Shown: piece after piece, positions 7,435 to 13,266 of the stretch
How positions within the stretch are numbered: the stretch's first letter is position 1
How the letters are laid out: each line of letters starts with the position of its first letter
Source: Bacteroides sp.
GTDB taxonomy: Bacteria; Bacteroidota; Bacteroidia; Bacteroidales; Bacteroidaceae
Direction of reading: 5' to 3'
DNA: 14,547 nucleotides
Assembly (NCBI GenBank): GCA_030151885.1
Contig: JASLCG010000030.1
Coordinates: 1-14,547, forward strand
Program-made: the position numbers and the translations under genes
Notes under the pieces: generated by a model
Told to the model about the DNA's origin: nothing
The model's input: only the letters and a program-made list of their open reading frames with translations
Database searches by the model: none

Positions 7435-9135
7435 TTACATCTTTTTTTTCTTCACTTTATATTGAAGTTCTTTACTGTTTTCATCTTTCTTTAGAGCCTC
7501 ACCCCAGTATTTTACAGCATTATCCTTTTCACCTAACATATAAAAAATATCTCCAGCATGCTCTAACATCACTTTATTATCATCACCGCTATATTCAAGT
7601 GCTTGTAAAATAAATATCTTAGCCTCCACATACTTTTTTTGTTCAAATAACACCCAAGCATACGTATCTAAAAAAATAGGATTTTTAGGATTTGCATCTA
7701 CTGTCTGCTTACTCATTTTCTCAGCAAGATCTAAATCTTTTTTATCTACAGAAAGATAATAAGCATAATTGTTTAAAACACCTAAGTTAGAAGAGTTATA
7801 TTGCAAAGATTGCTTATAAGCATTATAGACCAAGTCTGACTTCTCTCCTAGCTCATGCAAAACATCTCCTTGTATAGCATAAAGCTCAGATACTAGTTCT
7901 TTAGAAGAGCTTTCACTTACTAAATTTACACCTGCATTTATTACTTCAAGCGCTTTAGCAAATTCTTCCCCTTGAACATATGCTATAGACAAATAATAAT
8001 AAAACTCTATAGTCTCTGGAGACATCATTAACCCCTCCTCACACAGCTTAGTGACAGCCTTTAAGTCATTTTTTCTGATAGCCAAACTTAACAACATCAG
8101 CCTAGCTGCTGTATTAGTTGGGTCAATACTCAAAACTTGCTCCAAAGGACTATAAGCCTTATCTGACTTATCAATAGAAAACAAATACTGTGTATATAAC
8201 ATCGGCATTTGATCATCTTCAGGAACAGCAGTAACAGCATCCTCAAACATAGGAACTACCAAATTTTCATCTGATTCAACTTTTTGTATAAATTGCCTCA
8301 TTAAGTTAAGCCTCAACTCATCTTCAAAATGACTATTTACAATAATTTCCTTGATCAAACATAGGTATTTCTTTTCCTCTCCCGACTTATCATAATACTC
8401 TGCCAGGGCATATAATGCCATCGTATTTTCTGGTTCTTTCTTCAATACTTTGTCTAGCATCTTATACGCAGTCTTATACTTTCCACTACTTATATATAGA
8501 TTTGCTAAAAGAACTTTATACCGCATATCATTGGGGTATGCATCACACAAACTCAACACCTCATTGAATGCCTGTTGTTCATCACCCATCTCCATATAGA
8601 CTCCAAACTTCTGCAAACTAACCTGTTCACTTTTACCTAGCTTAGACTCTATTGTATCTAATAAAGCTACAAGCTTTTCAAATTGCCTATCTTGACTATA
8701 CAACTCTACTAACTGTAGTTGAAGCACCCCCTTATCTGGAAACTTATAGACCATCTTTTCTAGCTGTTCTATAGCCTTATCATTAAGCTCAGGTTGAGAA
8801 TATAGAGAAAAAAACAGAGCCTCATTATACCAGTAGTTGTAAGGGTCAGCAACAGTTGCCGCTTCATAAAAAGTTATTGCCGAAGAGTAGTTTTTCAACT
8901 GCATATTTAAAGCTCCTAGTTCATACAAAGCTTCTCCTCTATTACCATCTAACTCCTTACAATAAGAAAAAAACTCATAAGCATCACTATACTCACCTAA
9001 TCCTTTCTTTATAATACCCTGATAATAATAATATTTATACTTATTATCTGTTAAACTATAATCCAAAGAGTTAGCTAAGGAAATAGATATATCTGCTCCT
9101 AAAAACAGTAGTAATAGTAAAAAAAATCTATGCAT
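7435..9135 (-). CDS. Secreted tetratricopeptide-repeat protein
   Basis: A 566-residue protein with a Sec signal peptide (MHRFFLLLLLFLGADISISLA, likely cleaved near residue 21) and no further membrane segment, so the mature protein should be periplasmic. Almost all the rest is made of TPR-like helical pairs; clear units include ALYELGALNMQLKNYSSAI, ALYALAEYYDKSGEE, and near the C-terminus NNYAYYLSVDKKDLDLAEK, DTYAWVLFEQKKYVEAK and HAGDIFYMLGEKDNAVKYW. The last three lie in tandem with the spacing of canonical TPRs. Such proteins scaffold partner proteins; no catalytic motif is visible. It lies between dut (11-base gap) and the lipoprotein gene (4-base gap), and is almost certainly co-transcribed. 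The specific function is unknown. The tail KVKKKKM is strongly basic. Confidence 0.85.
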   Translation of the reverse strand: MHRFFLLLLLFLGADISISLANSLDYSLTDNKYKYYYYQGIIKKGLGEYSDAYEFFSYCKELDGNRGEALYELGALNMQLKNYSSAITFYEAATVADPYNYWYNEALFFSLYSQPELNDKAIEQLEKMVYKFPDKGVLQLQLVELYSQDRQFEKLVALLDTIESKLGKSEQVSLQKFGVYMEMGDEQQAFNEVLSLCDAYPNDMRYKVLLANLYISSGKYKTAYKMLDKVLKKEPENTMALYALAEYYDKSGEEKKYLCLIKEIIVNSHFEDELRLNLMRQFIQKVESDENLVVPMFEDAVTAVPEDDQMPMLYTQYLFSIDKSDKAYSPLEQVLSIDPTNTAARLMLLSLAIRKNDLKAVTKLCEEGLMMSPETIEFYYYLSIAYVQGEEFAKALEVINAGVNLVSESSSKELVSELYAIQGDVLHELGEKSDLVYNAYKQSLQYNSSNLGVLNNYAYYLSVDKKDLDLAEKMSKQTVDANPKNPIFLDTYAWVLFEQKKYVEAKIFILQALEYSGDDNKVMLEHAGDIFYMLGEKDNAVKYWGEALKKDENSKELQYKVKKKKM

Positions 9136-9146
9136 AATTAACTTTT

Positions 9147-9590
9147 TTATTCTTTGCCTGTATGACCAAACCCTCCAGTACCTCTAGATGTTTCACTTAA
9201 TATAGAAACCTCATCCCATTCAATTTGTTCATATTTAGCAAATACTAACTGAGCAATTCTATCTCCATCATTCACCTGAAAGGTTTCGTTTGATAAGTTA
9301 ATTACTACCAACTTAACTTCACCTCTAAAGTCTGCATCTATAGTACCAGGTGTATTCAATAGTGTTATACCATTTTTTATAGCTAATCCACTCCGAGGAC
9401 GAACCTGTACTTCGTACCCCTCAGGAATAGCTATAAATAAGCCCGTAGAGACTAAACATCTCTCAAGTGGTTCTAATACTATTGGCCCATCCAAATTTGC
9501 TCTTACATCCATACCCGCAGACATTGATGTTGAGTACTCAGGTAACTTATGCTTTGATTTATTAATTATCTCAATTTTCATTGTGTGCAT
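9147..9590 (-). CDS. dut: dUTP diphosphatase (dUTPase)
   Basis: A trimeric dUTPase that converts dUTP to dUMP + PPi, keeping uracil out of DNA and feeding dTMP synthesis. At 147 residues it has the standard length, and all five motifs are present: SAGMDVRA (24-31), RPRSGLA (64-70), GTIDADFRGEV (82-92, with the catalytic Asp), GDRIAQL (109-115) and the C-terminal lid RGTGGFGHTG (136-145). Two starts are possible: the ATG at 9590 (MHTMKIEII) or the ATG at 9581 (MKIEII). The second matches the usual start of homologues I remember, so the real protein may be three residues shorter. It is the first gene of the dut-TPR-lipoprotein unit. I see no canonical promoter immediately upstream. Confidence 0.96.
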   Translation of the reverse strand: MHTMKIEIINKSKHKLPEYSTSMSAGMDVRANLDGPIVLEPLERCLVSTGLFIAIPEGYEVQVRPRSGLAIKNGITLLNTPGTIDADFRGEVKLVVINLSNETFQVNDGDRIAQLVFAKYEQIEWDEVSILSETSRGTGGFGHTGKE

Positions 9591-9597
9591 GATTTAA

Positions 9598-9645
9598 CAA
9601 AAAAAGAGCACATAACTCTAATGTATAGTTTCAAAGAGTATGTGC
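9598..9645 (-). terminator. Intrinsic terminator after the acyltransferase pair
   Basis: Bases 9608-9619 and 9635-9645 pair as an 11-bp stem (GCACATA.CTCT with AGAGTATGTGC) with a single bulged A and a 15-base loop. In the transcript direction the stem is followed directly by seven U (9606-9600). It begins 13 bases after the stop of the GNAT acyltransferase gene and ends just 8 bases before the dut start, separating the two units. Confidence 0.75.
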
Positions 9646-9658
9646 CCATATCTATATA

Positions 9659-10654
9659 TTATTTTTCCGATGGATAAAACACTTTATTTGCACCAGAGGT
9701 AATCTCTCCGAAATCGCCATCTCTTTCTTTTACAAAAGATTCAATATGTCTCATCCTTTTTTCTTCTAATATCTCATCTACAGCTATTAAAATACCTGTC
9801 TCCTCCACTTCTCCAAATCCATAGTTTATGGCAGTTCCAAACATTTTCATTGTCGGACTTAAACCCATATAAGCATTCACTAAAGGAGGTATATTAAAGC
9901 CTAGCTTTCGAATTTCTGTATTTAACACCTTATAGTCATCTTTAAATGAATCATAGCAAAACAGCTTTTCAAACTCATTTTCATCAGACTCAATAGTTAA
10001 AGGCTTTATTGGAGTTATTAAGTGCTCCTCATCCCCAAAGTGTTTTTTAAGAAAGAACAAAATCATATCTCTACCTACTCTATGATAATTAGGGTACATT
10101 GTTACTTTCCCGAAAAAATACTTAACAGTAGGCATTACTACAGTTAAAGCTCCTAATCCATCCCATAAGTTATCAAGAGCAAAAAGTCCTTTTCTACCCT
10201 TTCCCGAACGCGTTGACTGATATTCTAGCGTAACAAAAGACCTTCCTAATTCAATAGTAGTCGGTAAGTATTCATTTATAAACTTATCAGAGAAATTAAA
10301 AAGATGTGATGTAGCTATTTGAGGAACACCAGATGCTAAACTAACATCCGTTCCTAGAATATACCTATAACCACCAAGTATTTCATTAGCTTCTGGATCC
10401 CATACTATTAATTGCTTGTATGCATTCTCCATTACATCATACTCATCAATATCTACAGACTTTCCTGTACCACCCCCAGCAGCTCTAAAAGCAATTTCAC
10501 GTAATCTTCCAATCTCACGCATTACATTGGGAGAATCCTGGTGAGTAATAATATAAATATGATTTTGACTTTTATTAGTCATTCGAAGCCTCTTATCTTC
10601 TGTCAGCTCTGATTTAATGAGGCATTTATCAACAGCCTCAATTATTTTCTCCAT
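9659..10654 (-). CDS. glsB: GNAT-type N-acyltransferase, GlsB-like (glycine lipid synthesis)
   Basis: A 331-residue member of the OlsB/GlsB branch of the GNAT fold. GlsB of Bacteroides thetaiotaomicron transfers a 3-hydroxyacyl group from acyl-ACP to the amino group of glycine, the first step to glycine lipids. Visible landmarks are MREIGRLREIAFRAAGGGTG (45-64), DIDEYD (68-73), the ELGRSFV strand typical of this family (135-141) and KGLFALDNLWDGLGAL (155-170). The N-terminal ELTEDKRLRMTNKS and the blocks above closely match my memory of Bacteroidota proteins, which also supports this ATG. It follows the PlsC-type acyltransferase by 12 bases, as expected for a two-enzyme pathway. The acceptor amino acid (glycine, ornithine or a serine-glycine dipeptide) cannot be fixed from sequence. 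Confidence 0.83.
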   Translation of the reverse strand: MEKIIEAVDKCLIKSELTEDKRLRMTNKSQNHIYIITHQDSPNVMREIGRLREIAFRAAGGGTGKSVDIDEYDVMENAYKQLIVWDPEANEILGGYRYILGTDVSLASGVPQIATSHLFNFSDKFINEYLPTTIELGRSFVTLEYQSTRSGKGRKGLFALDNLWDGLGALTVVMPTVKYFFGKVTMYPNYHRVGRDMILFFLKKHFGDEEHLITPIKPLTIESDENEFEKLFCYDSFKDDYKVLNTEIRKLGFNIPPLVNAYMGLSPTMKMFGTAINYGFGEVEETGILIAVDEILEEKRMRHIESFVKERDGDFGEITSGANKVFYPSEK

Positions 10655-10666
10655 AAACTAATGGTA

Positions 10667-11491
10667 TTATCTGCCTAATTTATATACAACATCTTTTACA
10701 TATCCAGCCCATTCAACAGGCTTTTTTGACTCATTAAAAGTCTGCCATGGAATAGGTTTTCCAATAACAACTTTGAATGTTTTTCCCCTATTTTTAAACA
10801 TCTCATCAGCTAAATATAACATCGCAACATTAAACTTCAGCCGTAGGAACTTACATATATTTGCTAAATTATAAAAAAAATTAGAATTCCTGCCTTCAAA
10901 GTAAATAGGGACAACGTCTCTTTTTGATTCAACACTCTTCACTATGAATGTTTTCTTCCACTCTAAGTCAACTATTTGGCCTTTAATCTTTCTTGAGCAA
11001 AGTCCTGATGGAAACATAATCAATTGCTCATCAGATTCAAATCCTTTTTGAACTATTTTAGGGAAATCTCTAGACTGATTTCCTGTTTTATTTATTGGAA
11101 TAAAAAGTGGTGCTAAATTATGAATATTCATCAGTAAGTCATTTACCAAATATTTAACCCCACCATATTCTCTTCCCAAAATTAAGCCTAAGGCTAAACC
11201 GTCAAGACCTCCTAAAGGATGATTCGAAACGAAAGTACACAACCTATCCTTTGGTAAGTTTTCCATCCCTTCAACCTCTAACTTAGCATCAAGAAAATCC
11301 ATTGTTGCAGCTATAAAGTCAACCCCTACTTTATCCCTACTCTCACTTAAAAATACATTTATTTCATCTTGGTGAATAATCTTTTTTAAATAAGAAATTA
11401 AAAATTTAGGAATATAAGGGTAATATGAAGGAGCCTTTTCTTTAACAACCTTATCAATATCAATCAGAAACTGAGTAAAATCTTGTTCCAT
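10667..11491 (-). CDS. glsA: PlsC-type O-acyltransferase, GlsA-like (glycine lipid synthesis)
   Basis: A lysophospholipid-acyltransferase-like protein of 274 residues from this start. It probably adds the second, ester-linked acyl chain to the N-acyl amino acid made by the neighbouring GNAT enzyme. The acceptor motif is NHPLGGLDG, with His and Asp separated by five residues rather than the four of classical PlsC; FPSG and VPIYFEG supply the later motifs. The reading frame is open 17 codons further, to a TTG at 11542, but that TTG is preceded directly by a stop and coincides with the -33 element of a good promoter whose predicted transcript starts at about 11506. The ATG at 11491 is therefore the likely start. 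The first residues are MEQDFTQFLIDIDKVV. Confidence 0.8.
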   Translation of the reverse strand: MEQDFTQFLIDIDKVVKEKAPSYYPYIPKFLISYLKKIIHQDEINVFLSESRDKVGVDFIAATMDFLDAKLEVEGMENLPKDRLCTFVSNHPLGGLDGLALGLILGREYGGVKYLVNDLLMNIHNLAPLFIPINKTGNQSRDFPKIVQKGFESDEQLIMFPSGLCSRKIKGQIVDLEWKKTFIVKSVESKRDVVPIYFEGRNSNFFYNLANICKFLRLKFNVAMLYLADEMFKNRGKTFKVVIGKPIPWQTFNESKKPVEWAGYVKDVVYKLGR

Positions 11492-11512
11492 AATCTTATT
11501 ACTATAAGTCCA

Positions 11513-11561
11513 CAAAAATAACTTATCTTTTTCTGAACTCAACTATTTTTGGCTTTTTTTT
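11513..11561 (-). promoter_or_regulatory. Predicted promoter of the glsA-glsB unit
   Basis: Minus strand 11520-11513 reads TATTTTTG, an exact TAnnTTTG match, with TTG (11542-11540) exactly 19 bases upstream. This is the best two-part Bacteroidota promoter in the window. An A8 tract (11561-11554) ends 33 bases upstream of the -7 box. The transcript would start near 11506, about 15 bases before the ATG at 11491, which decides the glsA start. Confidence 0.72.
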
Positions 11562-11672
11562 GTCCATAGTACTCATATAGGAATAGTTTTATACAAAAAC
11601 AAGCTGGCCCATATTAGCTGATTATCCTAAAATCAACATTTAAAAAGGATTACTAAACAAGTTTTACAATAC

Positions 11673-11722
11673 AAAAAAAAGGATTGAATAAATGGCCAAT
11701 TCTATAGAATTATGTAATTTTG
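11673..11722 (+). promoter_or_regulatory. Probable promoter of the rsmH-ftsL-ftsI unit
   Basis: TAATTTTG at 11715-11722 matches TAnnTTTG exactly. The 19-base spacing puts TGG (11693-11695) at -33, the same variant as at rpsL. An A8 tract (11673-11680) ends 34 bases upstream. The predicted start near 11729 gives a leader of about 225 bases, unusually long for this window. Confidence 0.5.
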
Positions 11723-11730
11723 AAATCAAA

Positions 11731-11743
11731 CAAACTTAGTTTG
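11731..11743. repeat. 13-bp palindrome at the predicted rsmH transcription start
   Basis: CAAACT-T-AGTTTG is a perfect 6-bp inverted repeat around one base, starting 8 bases after the -7 box of the rsmH promoter, where an operator would block initiation or early elongation. It could also form a hairpin at the 5' end of the leader. No regulator can be named. Confidence 0.4.
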
Positions 11744-11783
11744 AAAAAAGTCGTTTTAAAACTCACTTAAAAGCTCTAAAAAC

Positions 11784-11798
11784 CTGTAAATTATACAG
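11784..11798. repeat. 15-bp gapped palindrome in the rsmH leader
   Basis: CTGTA and TACAG flank five bases (AATTA). It lies in the predicted rsmH leader, about 55 bases after the proposed transcription start. It could be a protein site or a short RNA stem; in AT-rich DNA a 5-bp repeat of this kind can also be chance. Confidence 0.28.
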
Positions 11799-11954
11799 CT
11801 TTATAAACAGATATTTAAAGTAATTTATTATTTATAATAATACAGTATATTAAGCTTATGTTTTTAGGTTTAGAGTTGTATCTTGTATAATTACTAACTG
11901 TACTAAAGGTTATCAAGTACAACAAACAACTAAGTTCACTACAATTTATAAAAT

Positions 11955-12863
11955 ATGACGAAGATACCATACCATATACCTGTTTTACTTAAAGAAAGCA
12001 TTGAGGGACTCAATATCAACCCTAATGGAATATATATTGATGTTACATTCGGAGGAGGTGGACACTCCAAAGAAATATTAAAGAACCTATCATCAAGTGG
12101 GCATTTATACTCTTTTGACCAAGATGAAGATGCTCTCAATAACATTGTAGAAAATCCATCTTTTACATTTGTTAGAAGCAATTTTAGGTACATCAAAAAC
12201 TTCATGAAATATCACAATGTAACTCACATTGATGGTTTACTAGCAGACTTGGGTGTTTCCTCTCACCATTTTGACGAGGAAGAGAGAGGCTTCTCCTTTA
12301 GATTTAATGGACCTCTTGATATGAGAATGAATCAAGCTTCTAAAAAAACTGCTGCAGATGTTCTAAATAATTATTCTGAAGAAAAGCTTAGTGACATATT
12401 CTACTTATATGGTGAGCTTAAAAATAGTAGAAGGATTGCTAAAAGAGTTGTTGAAGCAAGACTTACTACACCAATTACCACCATCGAAGGTTTTACTGAC
12501 ATCATAACCCCTTTGTTTAACCCAAACAAACTTAAAAAAGAGTTTGCAAAAGTATTTCAAGCTTTAAGGATAGAAGTTAACGAAGAGATGCAGGTACTAA
12601 AAGAGATGCTGCAACAAGCAATACAACTACTAAAGCCTGGAGGTAGAATCGTCTTTATAACCTATCACTCTTTGGAAGATAGATTGGTGAAAAACATGTT
12701 TAAAACGGGTAATCTTGAAGGTAAGCTCAACAAAGATTTTTACGGAAAAATTATAAACCCACTTAAATTAATAAATAATAAAGTAATAACACCTTCAGAG
12801 TTAGAACTGGAAGAGAACACTAGATCTAGAAGTGCAAAACTGAGAATTGCCGAGAAAGTATGA
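11955..12863 (+). CDS. rsmH: 16S rRNA (cytosine1402-N4)-methyltransferase
   Basis: RsmH (MraW), 302 residues, methylates N4 of cytosine 1402 in 16S rRNA near the P site, using S-adenosylmethionine. Landmarks: HIPVLLKE (7-14), the SAM-binding DVTFGGGGHS (29-38), FDQDEDA (54-60), ADLGVSSHHFDEEERGFSF (97-115) followed by LDMRM (121-125), and near the C-terminus PGGRIVFITYHSLEDRLVK. It opens the dcw division/cell-wall cluster, as expected, except that mraZ is absent upstream. The ATG gives the standard N-terminus. Its stop is followed after 4 bases by the ftsL-like start, with overlapping ATGA signals that suggest translational coupling. Confidence 0.97.
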   Translation: MTKIPYHIPVLLKESIEGLNINPNGIYIDVTFGGGGHSKEILKNLSSSGHLYSFDQDEDALNNIVENPSFTFVRSNFRYIKNFMKYHNVTHIDGLLADLGVSSHHFDEEERGFSFRFNGPLDMRMNQASKKTAADVLNNYSEEKLSDIFYLYGELKNSRRIAKRVVEARLTTPITTIEGFTDIITPLFNPNKLKKEFAKVFQALRIEVNEEMQVLKEMLQQAIQLLKPGGRIVFITYHSLEDRLVKNMFKTGNLEGKLNKDFYGKIINPLKLINNKVITPSELELEENTRSRSAKLRIAEKV

Positions 12864-12867
12864 AATT

Positions 12868-13251
12868 ATGAATAGTAACTTAAATATAGGACCAACAGAA
12901 AAGATGGCAAAAAAACCTACCCCTAAAAACAAAAAGAGAGGTGCTTTTAAATCCATTCTTAGAATTCTTCGTGGTGATTTTCTTATAGAAAAACTATCAA
13001 AAGAAGTCACTGCTATGATATTTATATCTGTAATCTTATGCATATTTTACATCAATAATAGATATAATGCTCAACAACAACTTATTGAAATCAACAAATT
13101 AAAAACAGAGCTCGAAGATACAAAGTACAACGCTCTTACAAAAAAGGCTATTTTACTAAACCAAAGTAGACAATCTGTTATTGAAGATGAACTAAAGAAA
13201 AAAGGAAGCAATATTAAAACACCAAACACTCCCCCATACATAATTAAATAA
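12868..13251 (+). CDS. ftsL: FtsL-like cell division protein
   Basis: A 127-residue bitopic membrane protein: basic cytoplasmic N-terminus (about 1-46, including KKPTPKNKKRG), one transmembrane helix (about 47-62, VTAMIFISVILCIFYI), then a periplasmic coiled coil rich in Glu, Lys and Leu (about 68-112). This shape, the ILRGDFLIEKLSKEV segment before the membrane helix, and the position between rsmH and ftsI identify it as the Bacteroidota FtsL, a divisome scaffold that works with FtsB/FtsQ to activate FtsWI. I chose ATG 12868 over an upstream in-frame TTG at 12847, which would overlap rsmH and adds MPRKYEI. A further ATG at 12904 is possible. The sequence is poorly conserved, so context carries much of the call. 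Confidence 0.86.
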   Translation: MNSNLNIGPTEKMAKKPTPKNKKRGAFKSILRILRGDFLIEKLSKEVTAMIFISVILCIFYINNRYNAQQQLIEINKLKTELEDTKYNALTKKAILLNQSRQSVIEDELKKKGSNIKTPNTPPYIIK

Positions 13252-13266
13252 CCTAATTAAAAAGCT

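Larger units (their letters stand above)
11492..11954. other. 463-base divergent intergenic region
   Basis: No convincing gene lies here. The region holds the glsA promoter on the left, a probable rsmH promoter near the middle, two palindromes (11731-11743 and 11784-11798), an AT-only inverted repeat (11825-11840, TTATTA/TAATAA) and a weak 6-bp hairpin (11899-11904 with 11916-11921, TGTACT/AGTACA) about 35 bases before rsmH. There is no mraZ frame and no TGGG-type repeat as in MraZ boxes. Confidence 0.7.

Noticed and set aside
7413..7613. A 66-residue plus-strand open frame antisense to the TPR and lipoprotein genes.
   Set aside because: Antisense to two well-supported genes with no recognisable domain or promoter.
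11492..11542. N-terminal extension of the GlsA-like protein from TTG 11542.
   Set aside because: Non-ATG start with a stop codon directly before it, coinciding with a good -33 element; ATG 11491 fits better.
11523..11567. A 14-codon minus-strand frame starting MDKKKPK just upstream of glsA, possible leader peptide.
   Set aside because: It overlaps the A8 tract, -33 and spacer of the predicted glsA promoter, so it would lie largely upstream of the transcript; its lysine-rich sequence simply reflects the A-tract.
11731..11738. CAAACTTA read as a minus-strand -7 box (TAAGTTTG) for glsA.
   Set aside because: No TTG at 19-22 bases upstream, and it would give a leader over 200 bases; the promoter at 11513-11542 is far better. 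The match is explained by the palindrome.
11825..11840. TTATTA-TTTA-TAATAA inverted repeat before rsmH.
   Set aside because: Composed only of A and T in a very AT-rich spacer; likely chance and too weak to be a terminator.
11939..12205. An 88-residue minus-strand open frame over the rsmH start.
   Set aside because: Antisense shadow of the conserved rsmH N-terminus.
12847..12867. N-terminal extension of the FtsL-like protein from TTG 12847.
   Set aside because: It lies inside the end of rsmH and uses a TTG, while an ATG follows at 12868 with an ATGA coupling signal.
12801..13043. An 80-residue minus-strand frame with a hydrophobic, Phe-rich stretch, resembling a small membrane protein.
   Set aside because: Its hydrophobicity is the antisense of Lys-rich codons at the rsmH/ftsL junction; no independent signal.
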